From Agapetus fuscipes (taxonomy: Eukaryota; Arthropoda; Insecta; Trichoptera; Glossosomatidae), in the NCBI GenBank assembly GCA_951799405.1, contig OX637332.1, forward strand, positions 31,596,832 to 31,660,831: a DNA stretch of 64,000 nt, given 5' to 3'. The notes below the pieces were generated by a model. It worked only from the letters and a program-made list of their open reading frames with translations. It was not told the origin of the DNA and did not search any database. The position numbers and the translations under genes are program-made. Positions 20,541 through 31,017 of this stretch are shown here, one piece after another (within the stretch, counting starts at the first letter, position 1; each line of letters opens with the position of its first letter).

Positions 20541-21082
20541 GCAACGCAACGCAACTAAGCTACACACATAGTGTAACTTCTTACCGCCTTAGCTCCGAAG
20601 GGGTCGCATGTGGCGAGTTGAACCTATTTATTTTTACAGGTAAGAGGGACAGCCTTACGCCAACCACTTCAGTTGAAGGGGGGGTTTTCTAGCTCCCGAG
20701 AGGGCTGGTACTCATTTCTTGTGAAGGCTAAGTTTACATTGCAGGTATTTTATTTTGGCAAAGTGAACCATTTTTTACAGTATGGGGGGTCAGCCTCATA
20801 CCAACCTATAAGTTAAGGAATACAAATAATAAATAACCTTTATGTATAAAAAAATAACAAAACCTTAAAAAGAAATCTATACAAAAAAAGTCAATAATTT
20901 TCCATACAAAAAATGTAACAAATGAATAAGCCAACATTACAAATCAACATTGCAGATTGCTGATTGGGGTTTGAAATAACCACCGACACGGGAAATCATT
21001 TCTGACACCCTCGGTGGGATTCGAACGTTAGCTCACAGCATGGAATGCAAGCACTCTACCAACTAAGCTATCGACCGGACGA
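20541..21082 (-). mobile_element. SINE B, split, duplicate of 5226-5776
   Basis: Body at 20541-20756 and head at 20962-21082, with the same internal interruption. Minus-strand boxes are readable. Position 20631-20645 retains TTTTTACAG/GTAAG on the plus strand. Confidence 0.8.
20758..20820 (-). repeat. Repeat A, 5' fragment (duplicate)
   Basis: Counterpart of 5452-5514, with almost no differences. Confidence 0.75.
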
Positions 21083-21827
21083 CAGCACGGATATTCCTTA
21101 CATCAAGGTTATTTTTTTCTAGAAGAATCTTGGCCTATTATTGATGACTTACATTTTAGTTTTTTTTATCATCTTTTGCAATGACAACTCCCTGGTTTGG
21201 GAGATTAATTTTATGGTTTGTGAAGCAGTTATAGGGACTCACAGCTACTGAAACACCCGCGAAGTTTTCCGAAAAACAGGGCCAGCCCCGCATTGGCCCC
21301 TGAGGTGTGGAGGTCAACGTTAATGACGCCATAAGCAGATATCGCTTTATTACGCTTTTATACGTTACGGCCACAGTGACGCTGGCTCAAGGAATCTGTG
21401 AGCGCTGTTAACAAGATTTATGAAATGGCGGAAGTGTTATTGTAAGGTCTGTTTCCCTTTATTTAGGAACCCCTGTTGATGCCTCATAGAATATTATGTA
21501 ACAACCAAAGATAATTTATAAACTATCTTTTATATTCTTTTGGGATTGACCTCGTTCTTTTCGAAACAGTGTGTTCTGTAGATATAGTATTATTGCAAAT
21601 AAATACGCTGTGAATTGTTCGAAAAAAATTGCATTCAATACCAACCATGAAAGGGAAAGTTCAAAATAATGAAAGTTCAACCTTTGATGGGACGCACATC
21701 CGTCTTTACTAACAGATATAGATTATGTCACTTTGAGTTATACCTGTTTTTAAATAAACCTCAAAATATAACAGTAATTAAATATATTTTTAAAGTAAAT
21801 AAGCTCTACAACAAATCGTCAATCAAT

Positions 21828-22118
21828 TTATGGCCGCATTTTACCCGAAGAAGTCGCATGTGGCAAGTGGGACCAATTTATTTTACAGGTTATGGGGGCA
21901 GCCTTACGTCAACCACTTCAATTGAAGTGGGAGTTTTCCAGCTACCAAGGGGGCTGGTTGTTATTTCTTCTGAAGACTGAGTGAGCCTTGCAGGTATTTT
22001 ATTTGGGTTTTGAAATAAGCAGCGAAACGGAAATCATTTCTGGCACTCTCGGTGGGATTCGAACCCGAGTTCTCGGCGTGAAATGCAAACACTCAACCAA
22101 CTCAGCCATCGATGAGCA
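21828..22118 (-). mobile_element. SINE B, duplicate of 6520-6815
   Basis: Same copy as in the first duplicate, with a few substitutions (for example CAATTGAAG for CAAGTGAAG). Confidence 0.8.
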
Positions 22119-22357
22119 TGGTAAGATATAAATTTTTTTTATAAATATGACATTAATAAACCATCTTTAGTGCTTGAATGGTTTTAAATAAAGTGTCGTT
22201 TTTTTTTATTAACCATCAAGAAAAATGGATGATGGTTGATCTATAAAATCGCTCTATTTACCTCCTGTTGACCTGGTTCCGAATCTGCATTAAATAATTT
22301 TATGATTTAGTGTTTTATGATGAGTTTAATATCAAAAGCTGAGTATCATTTTTACGT

Positions 22358-22378
22358 ACTCTTTTACAGGTAAGTATA
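22358..22378 (+). promoter_or_regulatory. Recursive-splice-like site (duplicate)
   Basis: TACTCTTTTACAG followed at once by GTAAGTAT, unchanged from 7048-7068. Confidence 0.3.
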
Positions 22379-23047
22379 TAAAATAGATAAATAAGCCTTC
22401 GGTAAAAAACCACCAAGTCAAAAAAATATATGTTTATCTTTTTTCACGCAGAGAGTGCGGAAAAATCTAATAATATTTTTTATGGAATCTAGTTTTTTTC
22501 TGATTTGGAAACAAAAAGGAGACAAAATATTTTGATTGATTAAAATTACTCCATCTGCATTTTTATGGAAACAGTGAGTGAAAAATGATTGGGTTAAGAT
22601 TTTTCCGATGTAAAATGCCTTAATCTGGTTTGGTACGTATGAAAAAAATACATAATATTTTATGAGGACAATTCGCCATATCTACTCTCCGCACTGGAAC
22701 GTACTTTTTTTTCGTTCTTCTATCACGTACAGAGTCATAAAAGCAAGTGAACGACCGTGTTCGTATGTGGCCAGCGGGTCCACCGAAATTAGGACCTCCT
22801 AAATTTAATTAGTTTTAGGGCCCCTGGTTGCGAACTTCGCTGGGTTGTTTCGAAACAAAAATGGTTTTGTAAAAAGGTTGTATCATTGCCTGAAAATGTA
22901 TCGCTAAATGTTGAACAATTTTGTGTACAAAAGAAAATAATATGGCTCAATTTTATAATGACGTAAAAAAGAACAGTTTTTTGATAAAATAATTGAATAA
23001 CGTGTCCACTATGTTAACTATATTTTGTAAGCAACATTTTTAAGTGT

Positions 23048-23290
23048 TGCAGGACCGATCCGTAGCTCAGTGGTAGCACTGCGGACTCTGAATGGGAAGG
23101 TTGTGGGTTCGATTCCCGGCGGAGCACAAAAAATATACCTACCATTTATATTTTCAAATTTGCTCTTCGCTGGGTTGAAAAATTCATAAAACCTTTACCA
23201 ATGACCGGTCAACAAAGGTCCATCCAGCATAACAGCAACTGGGTCTTGCTTGAGAATTGGCGCATTGTAGCGACGACGATCAAGCTCGTA
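23048..23290 (+). mobile_element. SINE C
   Basis: The head CCGTAGCTCAGTGGTAGCAC has an A box and GGGTTCGATTCCCGGC a B box. The body passes through 'cgctgggttgaaaaattc' and 'ctgggtcttgcttgagaatt'. It lacks the ATT tail because SINE B follows immediately. It marks the start of the 3.1 kb present only in duplication copy 2. Confidence 0.8.
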
Positions 23291-23553
23291 AAAAGGTCGA
23301 TAGCTCAATTGGTAGAATGCTTGCATTCCATGCCGAGAGCAAGGGTTCGATCTCAAAGGTTTACTCAGCCTTCACAAGAAATGAGAACCAGCCCCCCCGG
23401 GAGCTGGGAAACCCCCACTTCAACTGAAAGTGGTTGGTGTGAGGCCGGCCCCCTTACCTGTAAAAATAAATAGGTCCCGAAGCGCCACATGCGACCCCTT
23501 CGGGGATAACGCAGGCAAGAAGTTACACTACATGTGTAGCTTAGTTGCGTTTG
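23291..23553 (+). mobile_element. SINE B, internally deleted
   Basis: Head TCGATAGCTCAATTGGTAGA with GGTTCGATCTC, then a jump that omits the ATTTCCCGTTTC segment, then the normal 3' half ending TGTAGCTTAGTTGCGTTTGC. Confidence 0.8.
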
Positions 23554-23828
23554 CTTACAATAGTTATTTATGCCACTGCCAAGTAATGATAGTCTTTTTA
23601 ACACGAATGCTAGTTTGTGCCATGTGGCGCAGCCGAATGGCACAATAGAAAGCACTAGTGTTACAAAGGCTAATTACGTGCAGTGGCATACAATATTTTT
23701 TCTACGACCATGAAAGAATTAACAAAATAGTGAATAATAGTCATTATAATGTACTCGTTCATTTGAAGTAATTCAAACCTTACCTTTGTCAAAACGTGTG
23801 ATTTATCATTCCTTTCGATTATCGAATC

Positions 23829-23935
23829 TAACCTAAGTTGTAAAGATAAATTATATTTAGGTTTCATATTAAATTCATGCCCACAAGCCAACACATATAA
23901 GGTCGCGCTTTTACATCCTGCATATAATAAACCAT
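23829..23935 (-). repeat. Repeat A, 3' part
   Basis: Tail-proximal segment only ('cctaagttgtaaag' to 'acatcctgcatat'). Confidence 0.6.
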
Positions 23936-24284
23936 CGATATAAATAATATACATAGGTGGAGCGCGTGAGTATTTTCTTATACAAACGGTTGTGCCACAA
24001 AATTGTAGGCACATTATGAAAGAAAGAGAAAGAAACATTATAAATTTTGTTATGTTTCCGTCTCTTTCATGATCTCCATGACAACGTCAGGTGCCGTACT
24101 CAGGCTGCCACATTAAAAAAATACAATAAAGTTATTTTTTGTAAGCAAAGTATCATTATTGAAATTATAAATAATTTAATCACAGTGACTTACATTTTTC
24201 ACAGTTCGGTTAAGACTTGAGAATGGAATAAAAATGTGCCATATTATATTTACATAATTCTTACAATACATCGTAAAAGAAGAA

Positions 24285-24421
24285 AATGCATGAAAAAGGT
24301 GATGGATATGAAGGAATTGAAAGAGGTATGTCAGGATAGGAAAAAATGGAGGCAACTCTGCAGAGGCTCTGGCCACCCCTAGCGGAATGGCGACAGAGTT
24401 ACAGTTACAGTTACAGTTACA
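24285..24421 (+). pseudogene. Non-LTR LINE 3' end with GTTACA tail
   Basis: Encodes MKKVMDMKELKEVCQDRKKW and then RQLCRGSGHP and a stop, related to the C-terminus at 7745 but with a different 3' end: a short UTR and (GTTACA)n. Relatives lie at 40003 and, reversed, at 50809. Confidence 0.65.
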
Positions 24422-24462
24422 TCAATAATCATCGTAAGTGGCGAGAAAATACTATTAAGATA

Positions 24463-24583
24463 TATTTTTAATACATGCCCACAAGCAGACACCTGTAAGT
24501 TAACGCTAACACATGCTGCATGCTCACTAACATTAAAAATAATCTAAAATTAACATAAGCGTCACAACTTTTTCCCGGGAAAT
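24463..24583 (-). repeat. Repeat A, diverged
   Basis: Recognisable by 'cccacaagcagacacctgta' and 'acatgctgcatg'. Confidence 0.55.
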
Positions 24584-25524
24584 TTCAGAAATGTTTTGGA
24601 TTTTTTAATAACACTGATTTCATTTTTTACTTTTTCACATACATAAACAAATCTATACAAACTATCGTTAATGTTCACTGAGACTTATGTGTATCACATT
24701 AAGCGTCATTTTTTTGTCACTGAAAGTATCTAAGTTCTTAGTGCGTCCCTGTGTCAAAAAGTACGCCCTCAGTGAAGAATGCCTAACAGATGACAGCCCA
24801 GGGCTGACGTCTCACAACATACGTTTCCCAAAATGTAAGGAAAAATAACTCAATACGAATAAATTTTTATTTTTTAAATTTTTTCAGTGCATAATATTTA
24901 AGGCTGTGTAAGAACTAAAAAAAACTTTAACAAAAAAAGACGTATTACTACCCATATCTAACTTTTATGTAAGAGTATTATTTGAAAATACGAGTATATG
25001 AATATCAGCAGATTTTTTTCTCCGTTATTTTAAAGGAGCATATCTGAAAGTTGTCTAAAATGCTACTTTACATTTTAATATCTAAATATCTTCATTTCTT
25101 ATGTATTTATATCTAAATAAACCTTAAAAAATACGATTAATGCGTCCAATATAAGAAAAAAATCTATCGTCAATAATGGGTATAAGTATGAAAAACTGAG
25201 TTTTTTATTTATATTTTGTGTTTTTTTACTGTATTTTTTTGTTTGTAATAATTTGTCACGCACTTATCATGAGTTTTATTTCATTAAATTAACATATTAC
25301 GAGTATTTCTTTTATATGGGGAAATTTGAAAATTTGATGGAACTGTCAGGCTATCTTCGCATGATATTCGTCTTCAATTTACATGTAGGTACCTCGATGT
25401 TTCCTTGCCGACGCTTGGTAAACAACTGATTGCAAATGGGGCATACACTATCATTTAGGGCATACATGATGTGGGTCGGATATATACGCTAATGCTCCAT
25501 CTATATATTTTATTTAGATCAATG
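24584..25524. other. Unassigned AT-rich DNA
   Basis: No element recognised. Confidence 0.4.
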
Positions 25525-25630
25525 GCTTAAACATTCAAACCCAAAACTCAAATAAACATATGCCCTGCAGTTGTATTGGCACGTGAACCAAGTTTGTACA
25601 GCATAGGTGATCAACCTCATACCCACCTAT
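25525..25630 (-). repeat. Repeat A, diverged 5' part
   Basis: Matches from 'ctcaaataaacatatgccc' to 'cctcatacccacctatt'. Confidence 0.55.
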
Positions 25631-25829
25631 TAACCATGTAACTTTTTGAGTTTGTTTATTTTGTGCGGTGAAAATATTTGTATTGTTTTCCTTTCAAGCC
25701 TTTTATTTTCCTTTGAAAAAAGGAAAGCTTTATTTGGAGCGTTCCGATAAATAAATTCGATAAATTTTAGCACTATTAACAATTTTTATTTGACTCTACA
25801 CATAAAATATATTTATTTTCATCTGAACA

Positions 25830-25958
25830 GGGCTGGAAGTCTCATCCCCACGGCACTTCCTACCTACCGAATATCGGTAATATTGTATGAAGCCTAATCA
25901 GCTGATCGCTTGCGGCCATCTTGGATTGACAGGTCTTCATACCCCCATACAAGGTTGA
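25830..25958 (+). repeat. Mariner-like MITE interior
   Basis: Central part of the MITE seen whole at 41097: 'gaagtctcatccccacgg', 'taccgaatatcggtaatatt' and GCGGCCATCTTGGATTGACA. The terminal TTCTTAGAC repeats are missing. Confidence 0.6.
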
Positions 25959-26026
25959 CATTTGAAATTAAAAAATGGTTCCAATTCTGACAATGCGCAT
26001 GCGCACATTTTCATTTCAACACGGTT

Positions 26027-26074
26027 ACCCGTTGCGTAATGTTACATTACGGAATGTTACATTACGCAACGGGT
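26027..26074. repeat. Imperfect palindrome
   Basis: ACCCGTTGCGTAATGT and its reverse complement ACATTACGCAACGGGT flank a short centre. It could be a hairpin or the tip of a MITE. It is also internally repetitive (GTTACATTACG twice). Confidence 0.6.
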
Positions 26075-26146
26075 GTAGAAATGTATGTCATTGAGATTGC
26101 GTTAGCCGTTTTGTAATTAGTAAATTACCAAATGGGAGTAGAAAAA

Positions 26147-26310
26147 ATATATTTCTAAAGAGTAATTGCAGAAAAAGCGAATGAATGGGATATCCAGAGT
26201 CCTAATAAAAGGAGAGTTTGTATGTATGAAAAAGTTTATGACTCTGGATGAAATGAAAGAAGTATGCAAGGATCGCAAAAAAGGCGGCTGATCTGTAATG
26301 TAGGCGGGTA
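26147..26310 (+). pseudogene. LINE ORF C-terminus, frameshifted duplicate
   Basis: Counterpart of 7745-7906. Here 'aaaaaaggcggctg' has lost two bases relative to 'aaaaaatggcggctg' with its neighbour, which breaks the frame before the WRL codons. Confidence 0.6.
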
Positions 26311-26394
26311 AGGCAAAGACTCAATTTTTTTTTATAGATGTTTTATAGAGTTTTTTGTTTTGTTTTTTATAACAGAGTGTAATTATTTGCTTGT

Positions 26395-26652
26395 ATTCCT
26401 TGACTTATAGGTTGGTATGAGGCTGACCACCCATACTGTAAAAAGATGGTTCACTTTGCCAATGTCACTCCTGTTTCAGGGAAGGTCGGCAAGAGTTGCA
26501 GGGCTTATGTTTATTTGAGATTGGGTTTTTATTTTGTAGGTCCACATACGGCATGTGTGAGCGCGAAATTTTGCGTGTCTGCTTGTGTGAATGCATTTCA
26601 TATGAATCTCAAATGATATATCTTTGCAGCTTTGATTTAGATTTTAGTTTTA
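26395..26652 (+). repeat. Repeat A (duplicate of 7992-8250)
   Basis: Same copy, with one notable change in the tail-proximal AAATTTTGCGTGTCTGC. Confidence 0.85.
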
Positions 26653-27210
26653 ACCTGATAAATGACCATACTAATTAAGAATGATGTTTTTGATATGAAT
26701 AGTTGATTAAAAAAAGGCACTAAGTACCACAATAGGTATACTTATTTGAGAAGGTTATAAATATTAAGAATTTTGTACACAAATCAATAAAACCACTTTT
26801 TATGCAAATCTATTGACACCGTCATCTATCATCCCTCCATTGCTTGTTTGGCTTAAAAAAAACTTATTATGATATTTTTAAACCTATTTTTTGCCATCTA
26901 AAAACAGATGAACGAATGAGGTAAATATGTAGTAGGTACATGAATTCTTGAACTAATCCCTTTAGAAGATATTAGCTAGTTAACATGTGTGTATCCATAA
27001 TATGACGTCATCTTGCCGCGTCCCACACACGTCAGTCTTTAAAGGCTTCTAAGCCCTCTCTAGCGACACTCGCAAGGCTGACTTAACCGGTGTCAAGTGG
27101 CCTTAGCTAACGGGGAGGTGTCCCTGCCAACAACACTGCTCGCCTAACACCTATTAGGAGACTAGAACTGTTTGCGTCAAGTTTAACGAAGATAATGTAA
27201 ATATGAAATA

Positions 27211-27970
27211 ATTATTTAAAAAATTCAAATGGAAACAAAGTTTTAATTCACTTATTTATTTCTTTTTTGCTCGAATATTTTCGCCTAATGAGGCATCTTC
27301 GGGAGCAGAATAGTTACAAATATATTTTTATAAAATAATTTTCAAACAATTTTTTTCAAAACAAAAACAAAATTCATAGATAAATTTTTTTTTAAACACA
27401 AATGTAAGATTCAAAAATGCATTATTGTTAGGTATAATGAAATAAAAAAATTTAATACAATAAAAATAAAATGTGTTAGTTAAATAATAATAATAATAAT
27501 AATAAAATAAAAAACAAGTTATTGCAATATTGGTGAAACATAGGGAATCTGCACATTCACTAAGTTTTTATTTTTATTTTTGTAGATTTCCAACGCTTCC
27601 AGAGCCATCAGTCTCCTCACCTCACACTCAGAGTGCATTACCTCTACATTGGTAATATCGAAAGTATGGTCTTTATCAATGCAATGGTCTGCCATCTCAG
27701 AGTATGCAGATAAGCCTCTGAGTGCTCTGGAATGTTCTTTAAATCTTGTGCGTACTGATCTCCCTGTCTCACCAATATATAAAGCCTCACAGTCATTACA
27801 TTTAATTTTATACACTCCACCCATATCCAGCTTATCTACTTTATCCTTATTGTTGAACAGTAACTTATGTACAGAAATAAATAAGTGAATTAAAACTTTG
27901 TTTCCATTTGAATTTTTTAAATAATTAAAAATGGACTTTCACTGTGTTAATAAATCCACCCTTAAAAATA
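27211..27970 (-). mobile_element. PLE fragment, second subfamily
   Basis: A 760 bp insert flanked by perfect 13 bp duplications taaatatgaaata (27198-27210 and 27971-27983). The empty site with one copy is at 8794-8806. Inverted arms of 51 bp (27211-27261 and 27875-27925) bracket a nuclease ORF fragment. The minus-strand outer end carries ATTAACACAGTGAAAG. A hammerhead-like motif (CCGAAGA, GCCT/AGGC stem, GAAA) lies at 27268-27304, minus strand. Confidence 0.85.
27519..27869 (-). pseudogene. PLE GIY-YIG endonuclease domain
   Basis: An open frame that begins abruptly at the inverted arm (about 27869) and first Met at 27824. GGVYKIKC, then NDC, LYIGETGR and TRFKEHSR are the GIY-YIG core with the CxxC insert, clearly divergent from the 825-residue protein. 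The RT domain is absent, so this is a 5'-truncated remnant. The frame ends at a normal stop. Confidence 0.8.
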
Positions 27971-28194
27971 TAAATATGAAATAGTTAATTATACATATTT
28001 CATATTTTAATAACGAATGTATAAGCTTATGTCTGTGTATGTTTATTTTTGATTGTGTGTCTTAACTATCTTGTATATATGTGTGTCTAGCCGCTAGATG
28101 TAAGTATTCGAATGGTTGTACCTACTCGTATTTGCTCGAAGCTTCTGCTTTAGATGGTTCTGGCATGGTCTAGTGTATGCTAGAATAGTCTTTA

Positions 28195-28240
28195 TTCTCC
28201 TATAAATACGAATTGTAATGCTTTGGAGGGCATCAGTACC
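28195..28240 (+). promoter_or_regulatory. TATA plus TCAGT core promoter-like (duplicate)
   Basis: TATAAATA at 28201 and CATCAGT at 28231, spacing unchanged from the 9018 copy. Confidence 0.35.
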
Positions 28241-28348
28241 CGATTAATACTCGAGCCGTTAAGCGAGAAGTACAAAAGTTTCAATTGTGAACCAAGTGTG
28301 AGCAAATTCTTAAATTAAATGGTGTAGAATAAGTGTAATCGAAGTTTT

Positions 28349-28552
28349 ATGACATTTAAAACCCAAGTAAATAGTATTAATATTTTTGAAGCACCAGCTC
28401 CTAAAGTTTCAACTTACCAGCTGTTTACGCGCGGACATTTTTTATCGCTTGCTGTACAATCGTTAGAAAAGTCAAGACTTCTCATCCATAGTGGAAAATA
28501 TGTAACCGCCGTAGTGAAGAACAAGTCGTTTGAGGCAAATGAAAGTTCATGA
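28349..28552 (+). CDS. Hypothetical 67-residue ORF
   Basis: ATG to TGA, MTFKTQVNSINIFEAPAPK... ending NKSFEANESS. It lies about 120 bases downstream of the TATA/TCAGT pair. I do not recognise it. The C-terminal 55 codons are also open in the duplicate with at least one synonymous (TCA/TCG) and one replacement change. It might be the start of a gag-like protein behind an LTR promoter, a first exon, or chance. Confidence 0.25.
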   Translation: MTFKTQVNSINIFEAPAPKVSTYQLFTRGHFLSLAVQSLEKSRLLIHSGKYVTAVVKNKSFEANESS

Positions 28553-28689
28553 ATAGATCATTTTCTCTTTGATGGATTATACAAAAAATAAAGTTGCATA
28601 GATGAAACATGACTCGGATAAACAAACCTTTGTTTAAATATATTTGGAAGGAACATTTTCAAAATTTGTACGTTTGAAAATTTATGTAC

Positions 28690-28856
28690 AAATGCTGCAT
28701 ATCTACTTACAAAAAAAATCAAAATCGCAAATGAACATAAACCCTGTACATTTTGCCGAACTTCCCTGAAATAGGGGTGACGTTGGCGAAGTGAACAATT
28801 TTTTACAGTATGGTCGGTCAGCCTGATATGAACCTAAGGGTCAAGGAAGGATACAA
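28690..28856 (-). repeat. Repeat A
   Basis: 5' two-thirds, ending 'acctaagggtcaaggaa'. The tail half is missing. Confidence 0.75.
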
Positions 28857-29237
28857 AAGCGAAAGATATACTTATGATGGGGAACTAATAGTATAATTAA
28901 TAATATATTTTACTTGAGCTTAACAACTATCAAAGCAGAGCTGGCATTACGTGCCAGTGTAGGGAGAGAGTATTATCCTGCCTCATACGGTAACAGGTGA
29001 TAAGTTAGAACGGCGTAGTGACAAAACGGCACATGACATAGCATGACAAAACAACACAAAGACAAAACATCACATCACATCAATCGGTGTTATGGCCGAG
29101 GGGTCAAATGGCCGATCTCTCTTGCGTATTTGGAATAGAATAACGCTGGTTCGACCCCCGCCTGGGTCTATTGACCATAACTTTGAGCGTGGTTCAACAG
29201 ATGTCATTGGGTAGTTATTAATTATTCTATAATAATA

Positions 29238-29476
29238 ATCTATAATCTAAGTTGCAAGGATATATTCATTTAAAGCTCTCAGATGTAAGCCCACAAACCA
29301 ACAAGTGTAGTTCGCGCTTACAAATGCTGAATGTGTACTTATAAAATCCAAACCTCAAATGAACATAAGCCCCACAACTTTTGCCGACCTTCCCTGAAAC
29401 AGGGGTAACATTGGCAAAGTGAACCATTTTTTACAGTATGGGTGGTCAGCCTCATACCAACCTATAAGTCAAGGAA
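29238..29476 (-). repeat. Repeat A, full length
   Basis: From 'atctataatctaagttgc' to 'cctataagtcaaggaa'. Very similar to the 3783 copy. Confidence 0.85.
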
Positions 29477-29518
29477 TTAATTATTAATTTATTAAAATAC
29501 ACAAAAATTAATTATTTA

Positions 29519-29836
29519 AACTAAGCTACACATATAGTGTAACTTCTTGCCGCGTTATCCCCGAAGGGGTCGCATGTGGCGAGTTGAACCTATTTATTTT
29601 TACAGGTAAGGGGGCCGGCCTTACGCCAAACACTTCAGTGAAGTGGGGGGTTTCCCAGCTCCCGAGGGGGCTGGTATTCATTTCTTGTGAAGGCTTAGTA
29701 AACCTTGCCGGTATTTTATTTTGGGGTTTGAAATAAACACCGAAACGGGAAATCATTTCTGACACCCTCAGTGGGATTCGAACCCGAGCTTTCGGCGTGG
29801 AATGCAAGCACTCTACCACCTGAGCTATCGACCGAC
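29519..29836 (-). mobile_element. SINE B, full length
   Basis: Best complete copy. Minus strand: GGTCGATAGCTCAGGTGGTA, GGGTTCGAATCCCACT, then AGAAATGATTTCCCG, the Pro-codon-like CCCCTCGGGAGCTGG block and TAGCTTAG at the end. Plus strand at 29590-29610 shows TTTATTTTTACAG/GTAAG. Confidence 0.9.
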
Positions 29837-30474
29837 TAATTATTCATTTATGATATTAATACCTGTTTCTGGCCAGGCAGAATAGGTTGGTGAATTGCAA
29901 CCCTCTTCACAAATCTATTTAAAAATAAATCACATACCATAAACGGCACATGAAAAAACATCACATGACAAAATAAAACTTGTAGGTACTTTACTGTGGT
30001 GTGTTTTCAAAGTGATATTTTGTTATGTGATGTACTTTCATGTGTTGTTCAGTGATGCGTCGTTCTGTCATGTGTTGTTCTGTTATGTGATGTTCTGTTA
30101 CGTGTCGTTCTGTCATGGTCGCTTTGTCACTGTGGCGTTCTACCATGGAACCCACTAACCACGGTAGCAAGAGGCTGGAAGTTCTGCATCGCGATGTACT
30201 CCAGCCGATCTCCAGATCTTTAATTCAATTTACTCTCCGCCCGACTCCTCTCACTGAGAGGTATATGCGCATTTTCTCAAATCATTCCAGATAAACCATT
30301 TACCATTCGCCTGACAGATATGGAGAATACTTTAAAGCCAATATTGCATATCTGTGTTGCGAATTGAGTTAGTTTATTTTTAACACTGTAAAAATATAGC
30401 GTTGGAATACTTTAACCAGTAGCGAATACTCAATAACGGCCAATAGTTATTGAATAAGAGTTTAAGGCTTACAC

Positions 30475-31017
30475 GGCTGGCTGATGTTGCTGGAGAGATG
30501 TTTTTCGGGATCTACTGCCGTGGTCTGTGGGAGTTGGAGCTTCCGGACGCTTTGCCCATGTCTACGATTAAATTGGAATTTGTTTTCTGTTTTAGTTTTG
30601 ATGTCCATAATTATTATTATTTATTGATGACGATTTACGGCTGACCACCCATGCTGTAAAAATAGTTCACTTTGCCAAATGTCACCCCTTTTTCAGGGAA
30701 CGACGGCAAGAGTTGCAGGGTGTATGTTCATTTGAGATTTGGGTTTTTATGTTGTAGGTTCACATGCGGCATGATCAAGCGCGAACTTGTACGCATCTGC
30801 TTGTGATAATGCATATGATGTGAATCTCCAATGTAACATATTTTTGCAACTTAGATTAGATTAGATTAGATACGATGTGCTTCTTCAGTGTGAAGTGTGA
30901 TGATGAAGATGATTTTAATGAAAACTGTTATGAGGTAGACATGGGCGAAACGTCCGGAAGCTCCAGCTCTCATAGACCACGGCAACAGATCCCGGAAAAC
31001 CTCTCTCCAGCATCAAA
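30475..31017. repeat. Inverted repeat around repeat A
   Basis: Arms of about 90 bp at 30480-30575 and 30935-31017 are reverse complements: TTGGAGCTTCCGGACG with GCCCATGTCTAC, against GTAGACATGGGC with CGTCCGGAAGCTCC. A GGGCGAAACGTCC segment resembles the 3' half of a hammerhead core, so a PLE terminal repeat is possible, but no CTGANGA partner was found. Repeat A sits in the loop. Confidence 0.5.
30633..30871 (+). repeat. Repeat A
   Basis: Starts at 'acggctgaccacccatgc', about 20 bases short of the usual boundary, and ends with four GATTA units. Confidence 0.8.

Larger units (their letters stand above)
17271..28630. repeat. Segmental duplication, copy 2
   Basis: Collinear with 3366-9449 but almost twice as long because of extra DNA at 17613-19223 (a palindromic PLE piece and a 1,096 bp element), 19604-19960 (LINE end), 23051-26145 (mosaic of SINEs, LINE tails and a MITE) and 27211-27970 (PLE fragment). 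At 28630 it runs on past the point where copy 1 is replaced by the PLE pair. Confidence 0.85.
29088..29929 (+). mobile_element. SINE D split by nested insertions
   Basis: Head and proximal body at 29088-29217 (TATGGCCGAGGGGTC A box, GGTTCGACCCCCG B box, 'gttcaacagatgtc'). The distal body at 29866-29929 is 'tggccaggcagaataggttg'. The gap is occupied by repeat A (29238-29476) and SINE B (29519-29836). The head resembles Leu/Ser-type tRNA. Confidence 0.75.
28996..30146. mobile_element. Foldback-like element with subrepeat arms
   Basis: The left arm (28996-29080) is a run of ACAAAACGGCACATGAC-type subrepeats. The right arm (about 29940-30146) carries the reverse complement (GTGTTGTTCTGTYATGTG) and ends GTCACTGTGGCGTTCTA against the left start AGAACGGCGTAGTGAC. 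Inverted arms built of roughly 15 bp tandem subrepeats recall Drosophila foldback elements. The interior is filled by SINE D, which is itself split by repeat A and SINE B. No clear target duplication. Confidence 0.5.

Noticed and set aside
23056..23128. tRNA gene-like cloverleaf segments (also 23292, 29770, 52126, 60780, 62130)
   Set aside because: A and B boxes are real, but each segment continues into a conserved SINE body and occurs in several copies. None has a complete acceptor stem of a functional tRNA.
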